64,000 bases of DNA from Roseicitreum antarcticum (GTDB lineage: Bacteria; Pseudomonadota; Alphaproteobacteria; Rhodobacterales; Rhodobacteraceae): NCBI RefSeq assembly GCF_014681765.1, contig NZ_CP061498.1, forward strand, positions 3,113,501 through 3,177,500, read 5' to 3'. Shown here piece by piece: positions 45,903 through 55,529 of the stretch. Position 1 is the stretch's first letter; each line of letters starts with the position of its first letter. The notes beneath the pieces are model-generated. The model ran no database searches and was not told the DNA's origin. It was given only the letters and a program-made list of their open reading frames with translations. A program made the translations under genes and the position numbers.

Positions 45903-48437
45903 TCAGTCCTGCGCGCGCAGAACTTGCGCTGGCCGGGCGGCCAACGGGCGCAGGGCAAAGCCCAGCCCGGCAATCAATGTGGCCACCACGCCGCCGACCA
46001 CAATTGCTATCGCCGACACAGGCTCAAACCGATAGGTCGTTTCCATCACGAAGGTGATGACCGCCCAGGACCCCAGCGCGCCCGCAGCAATAGCGACACC
46101 GCCCGCCGCCGCCCCCATCAGCGCCGAGCGCAGGGCGAAGCTGGCCAGGATGCTGGCCCGTGTGGCACCGATGGTTTTCATGACTGCCGCCTCGAACACG
46201 CGGGCACGCTCACCCGCTGCCGCTGCCCCTATCAGCACCATGAAGCCGGTCAGCAGCGTCGCCCCTGCGGCGTAGGAAGTCGCCGCGGCGATCGCTGTCA
46301 AAGCCTCGGCCACGCGGGCGGCGGCTTCGGCCACCCGGATCGCCGTGATGTTGGGATAGGCGGTGGCCAGATCGCGCAAGATCGCACCTTCGGCCTCGGC
46401 CTCGGCATAGACTGTTGCGATATGGGTGTGGGGGGCGGCGCTCAGGGCGTCCGGCGTCATGGTCATCACAAAGCCGATGCCACCGGTCGAAAAATCAACC
46501 TCGCGGAAATTGGCGATTTCGGCGGTGATGTCGCGGCCCAGCACGTTAACGGTGATCGCATCGCCAATGCTGAGGCCCAGTTCGGCACCCTCTTCGGCGC
46601 CAAAGCTCAGCAAGGGCGGGCCGTCATAATCTTCGGGCCACCAGGTGCCTTCGGTCAGTGTGACGCCTTCGGCCTGCGTGGCGGCATAGGTCAGCCCCCG
46701 GTCGCCGCGCAGCACCCAATGGTCCAGTCCCATCTCACGCGGGTTCTGGCCGTTGATCGCCGTGACCACGCCGCGCAGCATCGGCGCGGTTTCCACGTCC
46801 GAGACCATCGGATCATTCTCCACGCGGTCCATGAACCCTTCAAGCTGGCTGGATTGGATGTCCACGAAGAAATAGGACGGCGCACGGTCAGGCAGGTCGC
46901 TGGCGATGGCGTTGCGCAGGTTGGCGTCGATCTGGCCCACGGCTGCCAGCACGGTCAGGCCGAGGCCCAGCGACAAGATCACCGCCATTGCGCCTTCGCG
47001 CGGCCCACCGACGGCGCCCAACGCAAGGCGCAGCGCAGTATGCCCCCGCACCCATGTCGCCCGTGACCCGCGCCGCGCTGCAAAGCGGATGATGACGGCG
47101 GCCACCGACAGCACTGCCAGCGCACCCAGGATGCCCACCGCACTGGCCAGCGCCAGCTGCGGCACGCCGGACCAGAACGCAGCCGCCCCCACCAATGCGA
47201 CCAACGCCAGCGCCATCAGCGCCAGATAGGGCAGGCGGGGCAGGCCCGCGCCCTCATTGCCCATGCCGCGGAAAATCGCGGCGGCGCGCACCTGTTCGGT
47301 ACGGGCCAGCGGCCAGAGGGTGAACAGAAGCGCCGTCAGGACGCCGTAGAACGCGGCCTCCAGCAGCGGTGCCGGGTGCAGTGTGAATGCCACGGGCAGC
47401 GGCAGGTTCGCCTCGATCAGCGGGGCGACGGCGAGGGGTAGTGCGGCACCCAAAGCCATGCCCAGCACCACGCCGACAGCGGTCAGAAGGCCGATCTGGA
47501 TGAAATACACCGCAAAGATCGTGCCCGACGTCGCGCCCAGCGTCTTCAGCGTGGCGATAGTGTTGGTCTTGCCGTCAAGATAGGCACGCACGGCAGCCGA
47601 CACGCCGACCCCGCCGACCGCCAGCCCCGCGAGGCCAACCAGCACAAGGAACGAGCCGATACGTTCCACGAAGCGCGACACGCCTGGCGCGCCGTTGCGG
47701 CTGTCGCGCCAGCGCACCCCATTGCCGTCCAGTGCCGCCAGCGCTTCGGCCCGCGCGGCATCAAGGTCGATGCCCGGCGGCAGCATCAGGCGGTAGTTGC
47801 TCTCATAGAGCGTGCCGGGGCCGAGCAGTTCGGAATTGGCCAATGCCTCGGTCCGCACCAAGGTGCGCGGGCCAAAGCCGAAGCTTGCCCCTGCGCCGTC
47901 TGGTTCGCGCATCAACACGGCAGACAGCACAAAGTCCTGCACGCCAAGCCGGAAGGTGTCACCGACGCTCAGGCCCAGCCGGTCCGCCAGCAGCGGGGCC
48001 ATTACCGCGCCGGGCAAGTCCCCTGTCCCCTCAAGCGCGTCGGCAAGCGGAATATCGGGTTCCAGCAGCGCCGTGCCGATCAGCGGATAGGCAGTATCGA
48101 CGCCTTTGACCTGAGTGACCGAGCGCTCGGCGGTATCACCAGACCCGCTGACCGCCATGGACCGGAAATCGACGATTTCCGACACGGCAAGGGCGTTGGC
48201 ATCCATCCATGCGCGTTCGTCCGGGTCGGCGAAGCGGTAGGTCAGGCGCAGCTCGGCATCGCCGCCCAGCAGGGCCGCGCCCTCCCGCTCCAGCCCGGAT
48301 TCGATGGCTGCGCGCACGGTGCCAACGGCGGCAATCGCGCCCACGCCCAGCGTCAGGCAGGCCAGAAAGATCCAGAACCCCTTCAGCCCGCCGCGCAGTT
48401 CGCGGCGGGCAATGCGGGCGGCGACCATCAGGTTCAT
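45903..48437 (-). CDS. ybbP: FtsX-like ABC transporter permease
   Basis: 844 residues with about ten membrane helices arranged as two MacB/FtsX-type permease units: a first near 20-40 and 260-400 (with KTLGATSGTIFAVYFIQIGLL), and a second near 470-500 and 700-840 (with KTIGATRASILASFALRSAL). Large periplasmic loops lie between. The start overlaps the stop of the ATPase gene (4 bp). In E. coli ybbA-ybbP lie divergent from tesA, and the same arrangement appears here. Such transporters are thought to release or move lipids/lipoproteins, not proven for this one. Confidence 0.92.
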   Translation of the reverse strand: MNLMVAARIARRELRGGLKGFWIFLACLTLGVGAIAAVGTVRAAIESGLEREGAALLGGDAELRLTYRFADPDERAWMDANALAVSEIVDFRSMAVSGSGDTAERSVTQVKGVDTAYPLIGTALLEPDIPLADALEGTGDLPGAVMAPLLADRLGLSVGDTFRLGVQDFVLSAVLMREPDGAGASFGFGPRTLVRTEALANSELLGPGTLYESNYRLMLPPGIDLDAARAEALAALDGNGVRWRDSRNGAPGVSRFVERIGSFLVLVGLAGLAVGGVGVSAAVRAYLDGKTNTIATLKTLGATSGTIFAVYFIQIGLLTAVGVVLGMALGAALPLAVAPLIEANLPLPVAFTLHPAPLLEAAFYGVLTALLFTLWPLARTEQVRAAAIFRGMGNEGAGLPRLPYLALMALALVALVGAAAFWSGVPQLALASAVGILGALAVLSVAAVIIRFAARRGSRATWVRGHTALRLALGAVGGPREGAMAVILSLGLGLTVLAAVGQIDANLRNAIASDLPDRAPSYFFVDIQSSQLEGFMDRVENDPMVSDVETAPMLRGVVTAINGQNPREMGLDHWVLRGDRGLTYAATQAEGVTLTEGTWWPEDYDGPPLLSFGAEEGAELGLSIGDAITVNVLGRDITAEIANFREVDFSTGGIGFVMTMTPDALSAAPHTHIATVYAEAEAEGAILRDLATAYPNITAIRVAEAAARVAEALTAIAAATSYAAGATLLTGFMVLIGAAAAGERARVFEAAVMKTIGATRASILASFALRSALMGAAAGGVAIAAGALGSWAVITFVMETTYRFEPVSAIAIVVGGVVATLIAGLGFALRPLAARPAQVLRAQD

Positions 48438-49168
48438 TCGGCTGCCCTTTCAGCTTTGGGTCCGCCAGACGGGGTCCGCGCTGCTGTATTGCGGTCTTCG
48501 CCCTCGATCAGCCCATCGGCCAGCCGGATAACCCGGTCGCAACGCGCCGCCAGTTCCGGCGAATGGGTCACCATGATCAACGTGGCACCATGCCGGTCAC
48601 GCAGCCCAAACAGCAGGTCCATGATCGCCTGCCCGTTCACGCCGTCAAGGTTGCCGGTAGGTTCATCCGCCAGCAATAACGCGGGGCGGGGCGCGGCGGC
48701 GCGGGCCAGCGCCACGCGCTGTTGTTCGCCGCCCGACATCTGCGACGGGTAATGGTCCAGCCGCGCGCCAAGGCCTACGGCGCGCAATTCTTCTGCCGCG
48801 CGCTCGAACGCGTCCTTGCGCCCGGCCAGTTCCAGCGGTGTTGCGACATTTTCCAGCGCGGTCATCGTCGGAATAAGGTGGAAAGATTGGAACACCACCC
48901 CCATGTTAAGCCTGCGGAAGCGGGCAAGAGCGTCCTCATCCAGCGCGGTCAGATCGTGATCCAATGCGGTCACACTGCCGCCGGTGGCACGCTCCAGCCC
49001 GCCCATCAACATGAGGAGCGACGATTTGCCCGACCCCGAAGGACCGACCAGCCCAAGCGTTTCCCCCCGCGCGACATCCAGCGTGATCCCCCGCAGAATA
49101 TCGACCGGCCCGGCATTGCCTTGCAAAGTCAGTCGGGCGTCAGTCAGGGCAAGAACGGTGTCAAGCAT
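48434..49168 (-). CDS. ybbA: ABC transporter ATP-binding protein
   Basis: 244 residues, lolD/MacB family. Walker A GPSGSGKSSL, signature MSGGEQQRVALARA, Walker B LLLADEPTGNLDG and switch His (THSPELA) are intact. It energises the downstream FtsX-like permease, whose start it overlaps by 4 bp. Its ATG shares the CATG at 49166-49169 with the divergent esterase gene. Confidence 0.94.
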   Translation of the reverse strand: MLDTVLALTDARLTLQGNAGPVDILRGITLDVARGETLGLVGPSGSGKSSLLMLMGGLERATGGSVTALDHDLTALDEDALARFRRLNMGVVFQSFHLIPTMTALENVATPLELAGRKDAFERAAEELRAVGLGARLDHYPSQMSGGEQQRVALARAAAPRPALLLADEPTGNLDGVNGQAIMDLLFGLRDRHGATLIMVTHSPELAARCDRVIRLADGLIEGEDRNTAARTPSGGPKAERAAE

Positions 49169-49904
49169 GGGGCGCTTCCTTCATACGGCTTTCAGCCTTG
49201 GATATGGGGCAATCGCGCCGTTTCGCAAGCGCAGCATCGGCGTGGCTGCCGCATTAACGGCGCTGGCGCTCGTTTCCGTCGCAAATCCGGCAGCGGCGGC
49301 GGATCCGGTACGCGTTGTGGCGTTGGGCGACAGCTTGACGCAGGGCTATGGCCTGCCGCCCGAAGAGGGCTTCGTGCCGCAATTGCAGGGCTGGCTGGAC
49401 GCCGAGGGGCATGACGCGATCGTGATCAATGCGGGCGTCAGCGGCGACACCACGGCGGGGGGGCTGAACCGCCTTGACTGGACGTTGGCCGACGCGCCGG
49501 ATGCGATGATCGTGGCGCTGGGCGGCAACGACCTGTTGCGCGGGCTCGACCCTGCCGGTAGCCGCGCCAACCTTGACGCGATCTTGCAGCGCGTCACGGC
49601 GCAGGACATCCCGGTTTTGCTGGTCGGCATACCTGCCCCGGGCAACTATGGCCCCGATTTCAAGCGCGACTTCGAGGCGATGTACCCAGAGCTTGCTGCT
49701 GAATATGATGTGCGCCACTATCCTAACTTCCTGCAACCGATGACCGACAAGCAAGAAGCCGGGCAGTCCTTCACTGACCTGATGCAGAGCGACAATATCC
49801 ACCCCAATGCCGCTGGTGTCGCCCTGATTGTCACAGCCATGGGGCCTGAGGTCGCAGCACTGATTGGGGAAGTGAAAGCGCAGGCGGCACCCGCGACGCA
49901 ATAG
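49167..49904 (+). CDS. tesA: Arylesterase/lysophospholipase TesA, SGNH hydrolase
   Basis: 245 residues. A signal peptide (KRSIGVAAALTALALVSVANPAAA) puts it in the periplasm. SGNH blocks: GDSLTQGYG (catalytic Ser), NAGVSGDTTAGG, VALGGNDLLRG and DNIHPNAAGV (Asp/His). TesA-type enzymes cleave acyl-CoA, lysophospholipids and aryl esters. The ATG overlaps that of the divergent ABC gene within CATG, so neither has separate upstream space: the promoters must lie in the opposing genes, or the true start is further in (a GTG at 49242 would leave a shorter signal). Confidence 0.9.
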   Translation: MGRFLHTAFSLGYGAIAPFRKRSIGVAAALTALALVSVANPAAAADPVRVVALGDSLTQGYGLPPEEGFVPQLQGWLDAEGHDAIVINAGVSGDTTAGGLNRLDWTLADAPDAMIVALGGNDLLRGLDPAGSRANLDAILQRVTAQDIPVLLVGIPAPGNYGPDFKRDFEAMYPELAAEYDVRHYPNFLQPMTDKQEAGQSFTDLMQSDNIHPNAAGVALIVTAMGPEVAALIGEVKAQAAPATQ

Positions 49905-49982
49905 CTGCAGTCCTGCCAAGCCCCCGGCTACCCCGCGCTGGGATCTGCCGATGGGGACAGGCCAGTATCGGCACCCGGCGCA

Positions 49983-50010
49983 TTGACACCCTGCGGCGGG
50001 CCTGTATAAG
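49983..50010 (+). promoter_or_regulatory. Sigma-70 promoter of rpsD
   Basis: TTGACA (49983-49988), 16-bp spacer, TATAAG (50005-50010). The transcript would start near 50017 and carry about 175 nt of leader containing CCCC/GGGG hairpins (about 50023-50035 and 50079-50090) and CCGCGC/GCGCGG (about 50088-50104), a structured region that could serve autogenous control by S4. Confidence 0.75.
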
Positions 50011-50191
50011 CGCGCAGTCTGGCCCCTGAAGGGGTCCGGGCATATTGGTGTTGGTGGACCCCGCAAGGGGAACCCTGTCGCAGATAGGCCGCGCGTGTTG
50101 CGCGGTCTTGATGAGAGGACAACGCCCTTCGCCATAACAAACACATCCGGGCACCGGCCCGTGGTGGACACACAAACGAAGGAGATCAGCC

Positions 50192-50812
50192 GTGACGAAA
50201 CGCACCGCTGCCAAACACAAACTTGACCGCCGCATGGGCGAAAACATCTGGGGTCGTCCGAAATCCCCGGTGAACCGCCGCGAATACGGCCCCGGCCAGC
50301 ACGGCCAGCGCCGCAAGCAAAAATTGTCGGATTTCGGTACCCAGCTGCGCGCGAAGCAAAAGCTTAAAGGGTACTACGGTGATCTGACCGAGAAACAATT
50401 CCGCCGAATCTTTGCCGAGGCCGAGCGGGTCAAAGGCGACACGGGTGAAAACCTGATTGGTCTGCTGGAACGTCGCCTGGACGCCATCGTCTACCGCGCC
50501 AAATTCGTGCCGACCGTGTTTGCTGCGCGCCAGTTCGTGAACCATGGTCATGTCACCGTGAACGGTATCAAGGTCAACATCGGCTCGTACCGCTGCAAGG
50601 AAGGCGACGTGATCGCCGTGCGCGACCGCTCCAAGCAACTGGCGATCGTGCTGGAAGCTGTGGCCTTGGCCGAGCGTGACGTGCCCGATTACGTTGAAAC
50701 CGACCATTCCAAAATGACCGCCACGTTTGTGCGCACCCCCACCTTGGGCGATGTTCCGTATCCGGTCCAGATGGAACCGAACCTGGTTGTGGAATACTAC
50801 GCGAAGAACTGA
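50192..50812 (+). CDS. rpsD: 30S ribosomal protein S4
   Basis: 206 residues. [21 protein letters not shown] and [15 protein letters not shown] open the protein; [20 protein letters not shown] and the S4 RNA-binding domain ([21 protein letters not shown]) follow. It organises the 16S 5' domain. GAAGGAG lies before the start (GTG 50192). A TTGACA-TATAAG promoter lies upstream and a strong terminator immediately downstream. Confidence 0.98.
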   Translation: MTKRTAAKHKLDRRMGENIWGRPKSPVNRREYGPGQHGQRRKQKLSDFGTQLRAKQKLKGYYGDLTEKQFRRIFAEAERVKGDTGENLIGLLERRLDAIVYRAKFVPTVFAARQFVNHGHVTVNGIKVNIGSYRCKEGDVIAVRDRSKQLAIVLEAVALAERDVPDYVETDHSKMTATFVRTPTLGDVPYPVQMEPNLVVEYYAKN

Positions 50813-50837
50813 TCCCTTTTTCGGATCGCGAACAGAC

Positions 50838-50870
50838 AAAACGCCCGGTGGCTTCACCGGGCGTTTTTTT
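50838..50870 (+). terminator. Intrinsic terminator of rpsD
   Basis: 13-bp perfect stem AAAACGCCCGGTG / CACCGGGCGTTTT with a GCTT loop and a run of eight T, 25 bp after the rpsD stop. It may also serve the glycosyltransferase gene in reverse because of the A-run on the left. Confidence 0.95.
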
Positions 50871-50990
50871 GTTGCTGGGGTGCAGTTTGTCAGCAGCTGC
50901 GCGGAGGGGGTGGGTCGCAAAAGCCGCTCTTGCAAAAGGCCGCCCCGGCCCGCTCAGGGCCAAGTCTGCAGGTGTCGCAACAGCAGGCGC

Positions 50991-51689
50991 TCAGCCTGTC
51001 TTGACCTTCGCCTCGTATTCCGCGGCCTCGGCCAGCCACTCGGCGGCGTAGTCCACGCTCTGCCATTCCTTGAACCACGGCCCGCCACGGGTGTGGTGCA
51101 CGGCTTGCGGATAGCCGGTTTCGGGCTTGGCGTAGTGGCCTTCCAGCCAGTTCCAGCCGGTGGGCAGCTCGCCGATTTCATCATCTTGCGCCCATTGCAT
51201 CCGGTGCAGATAGGCGCCGCTTTCGCGGTTCACCACCTCGGGCGTCAATTGCCGGGTCGAGGGGTGGGCGCAGTTGAACAGCATGAAGGACGACCAGTTC
51301 TTGCGCGGATAGGCCGATTGCGGCACGCCATCCATCTTGGTTGTCTCTTTCGGGCGGTAGTCGTGGTGCACGCAGCGGACCGCGTATTTCGGGTCCATAT
51401 ACTCCTGCAACTCGGCCACATCGCCAAAGAACAGGAAGTCGCAATCCACGAAGACTGCCCAGCCGGTATAACCCGCCAGATGCGGCACGAGGAAGCGCGA
51501 ATAGGTGAATTCGGTCGAGGCCAGCGGGTCCACCTCGCGCGTGTAAAGCCCCTGATCCACCAAGTCGGGCAGTTTGATCGCGATGACCTCCACCGGGATC
51601 GAGGCGTGCTTTTCCAGCGACTGCTTTGCGACCTGAAAGGCGATGTCTTCGCGCGAGTCCCAGCCGATATAGATGCGAAGCGTGTCCAT
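50991..51689 (-). CDS. Glycosyltransferase (GT-A type, DxD-containing)
   Basis: 232 residues, cytoplasmic. RIYIGWDSREDIAFQVAKQS starts it; VFVDCDFLFFGD carries the DxD-like metal/sugar-nucleotide site; MLFNCAHP and LPTGWNWLEG follow, as in glycosyltransferase family 8-like enzymes. It lies 88 bp downstream of waaA on the same strand, so it probably modifies the LPS core; donor and acceptor are unknown. The frame is intact. Confidence 0.85.
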   Translation of the reverse strand: MDTLRIYIGWDSREDIAFQVAKQSLEKHASIPVEVIAIKLPDLVDQGLYTREVDPLASTEFTYSRFLVPHLAGYTGWAVFVDCDFLFFGDVAELQEYMDPKYAVRCVHHDYRPKETTKMDGVPQSAYPRKNWSSFMLFNCAHPSTRQLTPEVVNRESGAYLHRMQWAQDDEIGELPTGWNWLEGHYAKPETGYPQAVHHTRGGPWFKEWQSVDYAAEWLAEAAEYEAKVKTG

Positions 51690-51777
51690 TATATGTCCTT
51701 TTCAACTGCGCGTCGGTTGGGCGCGACAGTATGCAATGCCTGGCTGCGGCGCAAGGCGCAGGCCGCGGGCCTGCGCG

Positions 51778-53076
51778 CTATTTCGCCCGGTCCAGCAGGG
51801 CGTCCACGGCCCCAAGTGCTACGTCCAGCGGGCGCTGGTTGGCGGCGCGCGCGGCTTTGGCAGCCGCGAGGTAGGGCGCACGGAAGGCCGGGTCCTGGGC
51901 GGCCACAACCGCCCGGCCCAAGTCTGCCGCGTCGGTTACCATTAGCGTTGCACCTTTTTCGTGCAAGGCATCATAGCTGTCGGCGAAGTTGGTGGTCTGG
52001 GTGCCATGCACAACCAGCGTGTCCAGCGACAGCGCCTCAAACGGGTTCTTGCCGGTCATGTTCACCCCTTGCACAGGCAGCGACTGACCGATGTAGGACA
52101 CTGGCGCCAACCGGTACCACAGGCCCATTTCCCCAATCGTATCGGCCAGATACACTTCGGTTTCGGGCGTGATCGGGGCGCCTTCGCTGCGCCGCGCAAC
52201 ATGGGTGAAGGCGGCGCGGGCGTATCCCTCGCTCTGATCGGCGGTTCGGGTCTGGCGTGGTGCGTGGATCAGCAGCAGCTCAGGGCAGAGGGCGCGCGCG
52301 ACGCGATGCGCTTCCATCACGGCGGTTTCTTCTTCGATCCGGGTAGCGGCGGCTAGCCAGCAGGGGCGGCCCGCGATCTGTGCTGCCATGTCGGCGCGCG
52401 CATCGGGAAGGTCCGGCAGCGGGCTGGAGGCGCTTTTCAGCACGCCCATCACCCGCATGCGGTCGCGCGGCGCGCCCAGTTGGGCAAACAGATCTACCGA
52501 TGCGGCGTCTTGCACATAGATCGCGTCGAATAGGCCCATAAGGTGGCCGTTGCTGGCCACGATTTTGCTGCGGCGGCGGAAACGGCGCGGCGTGACATGG
52601 GCATTCAGCAAGATCATCGGAATGCCGCGCTTGTGCACCGCGTCCAGCGTCAGCGGCCACATGTCGGCCTCTGCGATCACGGCGGCTTCGGGGCGCCAAT
52701 GATCCAGAAAGGCACGCACGGCGGCAGGGTAATCGGCAGGGGCGTATTGGTGGATCACCCGATCGGGCAGCGCGCGTTTTTCCAGCGCCTGACCCGATGC
52801 CAAGGTCGAGGTTGTCAGCAGAATGTTCATTTCGGGGCGGCTATCTGACAGTCGCTGGATCAGGGTCAGCAGCGAAAGGCTTTCGCCGACGCTGACCGCG
52901 TGGAACCAGACCAGTCGGCCTGCGGGGCGGCGCACGGAGGGCTCGCCCAGTTTCTCGGCCAGGCGCGCGCCGTCTTCGCGGCCCTGACGCAGCCGCCGGC
53001 GCAGGGCCAGGCGCCACAGCGGGGCGGAGAGTGTGGCAAAGGCCATGTAGAGGGTCAGGGCGAGGGGGCGTTGCAT
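51778..53076 (-). CDS. waaA: Kdo transferase (WaaA/KdtA)
   Basis: 432 residues. An N-terminal membrane-associated segment, WFHAVSVGES, TTSTLASG, AEADMWPLTL and KNPFEALSLDTLVVHG follow the GT30 family, in which Kdo is moved from CMP-Kdo to lipid A. The ETELWP-like motif appears as EADMWP. Inner-membrane associated. Genes for a downstream glycosyltransferase (same strand) and, divergent across a 550-bp gap, kdsD (first step of Kdo synthesis) make this an LPS-core locus. Confidence 0.93.
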   Translation of the reverse strand: MQRPLALTLYMAFATLSAPLWRLALRRRLRQGREDGARLAEKLGEPSVRRPAGRLVWFHAVSVGESLSLLTLIQRLSDSRPEMNILLTTSTLASGQALEKRALPDRVIHQYAPADYPAAVRAFLDHWRPEAAVIAEADMWPLTLDAVHKRGIPMILLNAHVTPRRFRRRSKIVASNGHLMGLFDAIYVQDAASVDLFAQLGAPRDRMRVMGVLKSASSPLPDLPDARADMAAQIAGRPCWLAAATRIEEETAVMEAHRVARALCPELLLIHAPRQTRTADQSEGYARAAFTHVARRSEGAPITPETEVYLADTIGEMGLWYRLAPVSYIGQSLPVQGVNMTGKNPFEALSLDTLVVHGTQTTNFADSYDALHEKGATLMVTDAADLGRAVVAAQDPAFRAPYLAAAKAARAANQRPLDVALGAVDALLDRAK

Positions 53077-53626
53077 CAGGTCACCTTGCTGTCAGACTTG
53101 ACCACCGCCCACGTTTGGGCGGGCGTCGGGTGCGCTGCATCGCGGCTTTGGCGGCGCCCCGGGCGGAAGCGGGGCTGGCGGGGCGCAGGATGCCTTGCGC
53201 GCAAGGGCTTACCCCGCCGGGCCGCCGGGGACAAGGCCCGAGCGGCGCGGGTACCTCGCGGCAAAGCACCACCGGCGGCCGATTCTTGCATACCGCCCTA
53301 TCGCCCTGTTCGGCCATACCTACCGCTCAACGGCAAGTCTCGCTGTTCATCTGCCCCGTCTGACACGCCCTTGCGACAAACACACCTCCCGTTGAAACGT
53401 GGGGCCCGCCTGGTTCCTCTGCATCAAGGGAAGTCCTTTGCGGTGCGATCTGCCCCGCCAGTAGCGTTCCGCCCGATAGCCTCGGCGGCCTTCGTCATGG
53501 GGCCCCCCTTCCTTCAGAGCGGGCGCGTGCCACCTTCCGGCTCTTGCGTATCCTCGCCTTCTGGCGCCCTTTCGCGCTTTGGCGTATGACAACCCAATGA
53601 CCTGCCTTGCCTGACTGGAGTGTCTC
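53077..53626. other. Intergenic region between waaA and kdsD, 550 bp
   Basis: Divergent promoter region. Many overlapping frames exist on both strands but all are Arg/Pro/Ala-rich and none resembles a known protein. No clear tandem repeat, tRNA or terminator is visible. Confidence 0.5.
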
Positions 53627-54628
53627 ATGCCGTCACCGCCTACCACCCCGCTGCCGACCACCCCGCATGCCGCTGAACCCTCCATGGCGCGGACCTATGG
53701 TGATACGGTGCTCAGGCTGGAGGCGCGCGCGCTTGATGCGCTGGCGGACAGCCTGTCTTCCAGCTTCGATGATGCCTGTGCGGTACTGATGGGCACGAAG
53801 GGCCGGGTGATCGTTTCAGGCATGGGCAAATCCGGCCATGTCGCGCGCAAGATCGCGGCGACGCTGGCTTCGACCGGCACGCCCGCGCATTTCGTGCACC
53901 CCGCCGAGGCCAGCCATGGCGATCTGGGCATGATTACGGTGGATGATGTGTGCCTGCTGCTGTCGAATTCGGGCGAAACGCGGGAGTTGCACGATCTGGT
54001 CGCCTATACCCGCCGCTTCGCGATCCCGCTCATCGGCATATCGAAGAACGCCGACAGCACGTTGCTGCGCCAGTCCGATGTGGCACTGGTGCTGCCTGAC
54101 GCGCCAGAGGCCTGTGCCATCGGCATGGCGCCCACGACGTCGACCACGCTGTCTCTGGCATTGGGTGATGCGCTTGCAGTCGCCGTGATGCGGCTGCGCG
54201 GCTTCGGACGTGATGCCTTTCACACCTTCCACCCCGGAGGCAAGCTGGGCGCGCAGTTCCTGACAGTGGCCGAACTCATGCATACCGGCGACGGCTTGCC
54301 GCGCGTCACCGAAACCGCAGGCATGCCCGAGGTGCTTTTGCAGATGACCGGCAAGGGGTTCGGTGTGGCGCCGGTGACCGATGCGGGGCGGCTGACCGGC
54401 ATCATTACCGATGGCGATCTGCGGCGCAATCTGGAGGGGCTCATGACCCGGCGCGCCTGCGACGTGGCGACCCGAACGCCGCGCAGCATCGCCCCCGGCG
54501 CGCTTGTCAGCGAGGCCGTGCGGCGGATGAACGAGGCGAAGGTGCATGCACTCTGCGTGGTTGATGAGGGCGATATGCTGGTGGGGTTGATCCGCTTGCA
54601 TGATTGCCTGCGTGCGGGGGTGGTCTAG
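53627..54628 (+). CDS. kdsD: Arabinose-5-phosphate isomerase (KdsD/KpsF type)
   Basis: 333 residues: a SIS domain (about 30-185) with SGMGKSGHVARKIAAT and LLSNSGETRE, then two CBS domains (about 205-333) with GIITDGDLRR and CVVDEGDMLVGLIRLHD. It interconverts ribulose-5-P and arabinose-5-P for Kdo. GGAG is upstream of the ATG. The first 20 residues are Pro/Thr-rich and lineage-specific. Divergent from waaA, both serving LPS. Confidence 0.94.
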   Translation: MPSPPTTPLPTTPHAAEPSMARTYGDTVLRLEARALDALADSLSSSFDDACAVLMGTKGRVIVSGMGKSGHVARKIAATLASTGTPAHFVHPAEASHGDLGMITVDDVCLLLSNSGETRELHDLVAYTRRFAIPLIGISKNADSTLLRQSDVALVLPDAPEACAIGMAPTTSTTLSLALGDALAVAVMRLRGFGRDAFHTFHPGGKLGAQFLTVAELMHTGDGLPRVTETAGMPEVLLQMTGKGFGVAPVTDAGRLTGIITDGDLRRNLEGLMTRRACDVATRTPRSIAPGALVSEAVRRMNEAKVHALCVVDEGDMLVGLIRLHDCLRAGVV

Positions 54629-54810
54629 CGCAGCGTTGGGAAACAGCGCAACTGTGCCTGATCCGTCTGGGCCCGGTTGTCGTTCATGGTTGTACCGGGT
54701 GCAATTCCCTTTACGGGCGGCATTTAAATCGGCGTTTTCAATACTCTCTTTGCGCCGCGCCTAGGGGAACGGTGCCCGATAGCCTGAGGTGCTGGCACCT
54801 TGGTGGAACC

Positions 54811-55149
54811 TTAGAACAGACCGAAGCCGCCGTCATCCTCGCCAATATCGCCCAGCCCGCCACCCGCGCTGGTGTCCTCTGCCCCCTCCAGCCCCAGATC
54901 GTCCGCGACGACGGCAAAGGCCTCGGACATTTCATCCGTGATGTCCCACCCGGCCAACAGATTGCCCAGATAGGCCCCGCCGAATGCGGCCATGCCCAGA
55001 CCGAAAAGCCCGGTCCCCGCCGAAGGCGGTACGCGGGCGGGGTCCTTGCCCGTGGCTTCCAGCAGGTGCAGCCGGTTGATCAGGTCGGGATTGCCCGAGC
55101 TGAGGATCTTATCACGCGCGGCCTTGGCGCGGTCGGATGTGTCGGACAT
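54811..55149 (-). CDS. Conserved small acidic protein, unknown function
   Basis: 112 residues. MSDTSDRAKAARDKILSSGN and LLEATGKDPARVPPSAGTGL start a helical part; a Gly-rich stretch (FGLGMAAFGGAYLGNLLAGW, about 49-68) could insert in or touch a membrane; the tail is very acidic and Gly-rich (EGAEDTSAGGGLGDIGEDDG). GGAGGGATC precedes the start. It is downstream of metG on the same strand, with a 380-bp gap. No family recognised. Confidence 0.65.
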   Translation of the reverse strand: MSDTSDRAKAARDKILSSGNPDLINRLHLLEATGKDPARVPPSAGTGLFGLGMAAFGGAYLGNLLAGWDITDEMSEAFAVVADDLGLEGAEDTSAGGGLGDIGEDDGGFGLF

Positions 55150-55529
55150 GGCGATCCCTCCGATCGTTGGGTGCCTACATCATACCAGAACGGGGCCTGC
55201 ACTGAAACGGACAAACCGGCGCACCCGACCCGCATACCAGACGCGCGCCCCTTGAACCGGATGACGCGAAGCAGGTTGAAGCGCGCGCCCAGTGCAGGCT
55301 TTTCATGAGCGCGTCCAAAACGCCGCCGTGCTGTTGAAAGCTGGGGGCTTTGGCCGAAACCGGGGCTGCGCCGATGGCATATGGTCGGATGAACGGCCTT
55401 GCCCGGAAGGTCCGGCGAAGGCGATCCCTGCATCACATTCTGGCGCAACGACGGCCACAACAAACCGGCCCGCCCCAAAGGGCGCATGCCGAAGCGCGCC
55501 ACGCCTTGTCGGCGCGGCGCCCGGATGAC
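55150..55529. other. Intergenic region, 380 bp, downstream of metG
   Basis: No supported gene. Frames on the plus strand (55292-55528) and minus strand (55080-55502) are compositional. It should contain the promoter of the small acidic protein and the 3' end of the metG transcript. Confidence 0.5.
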
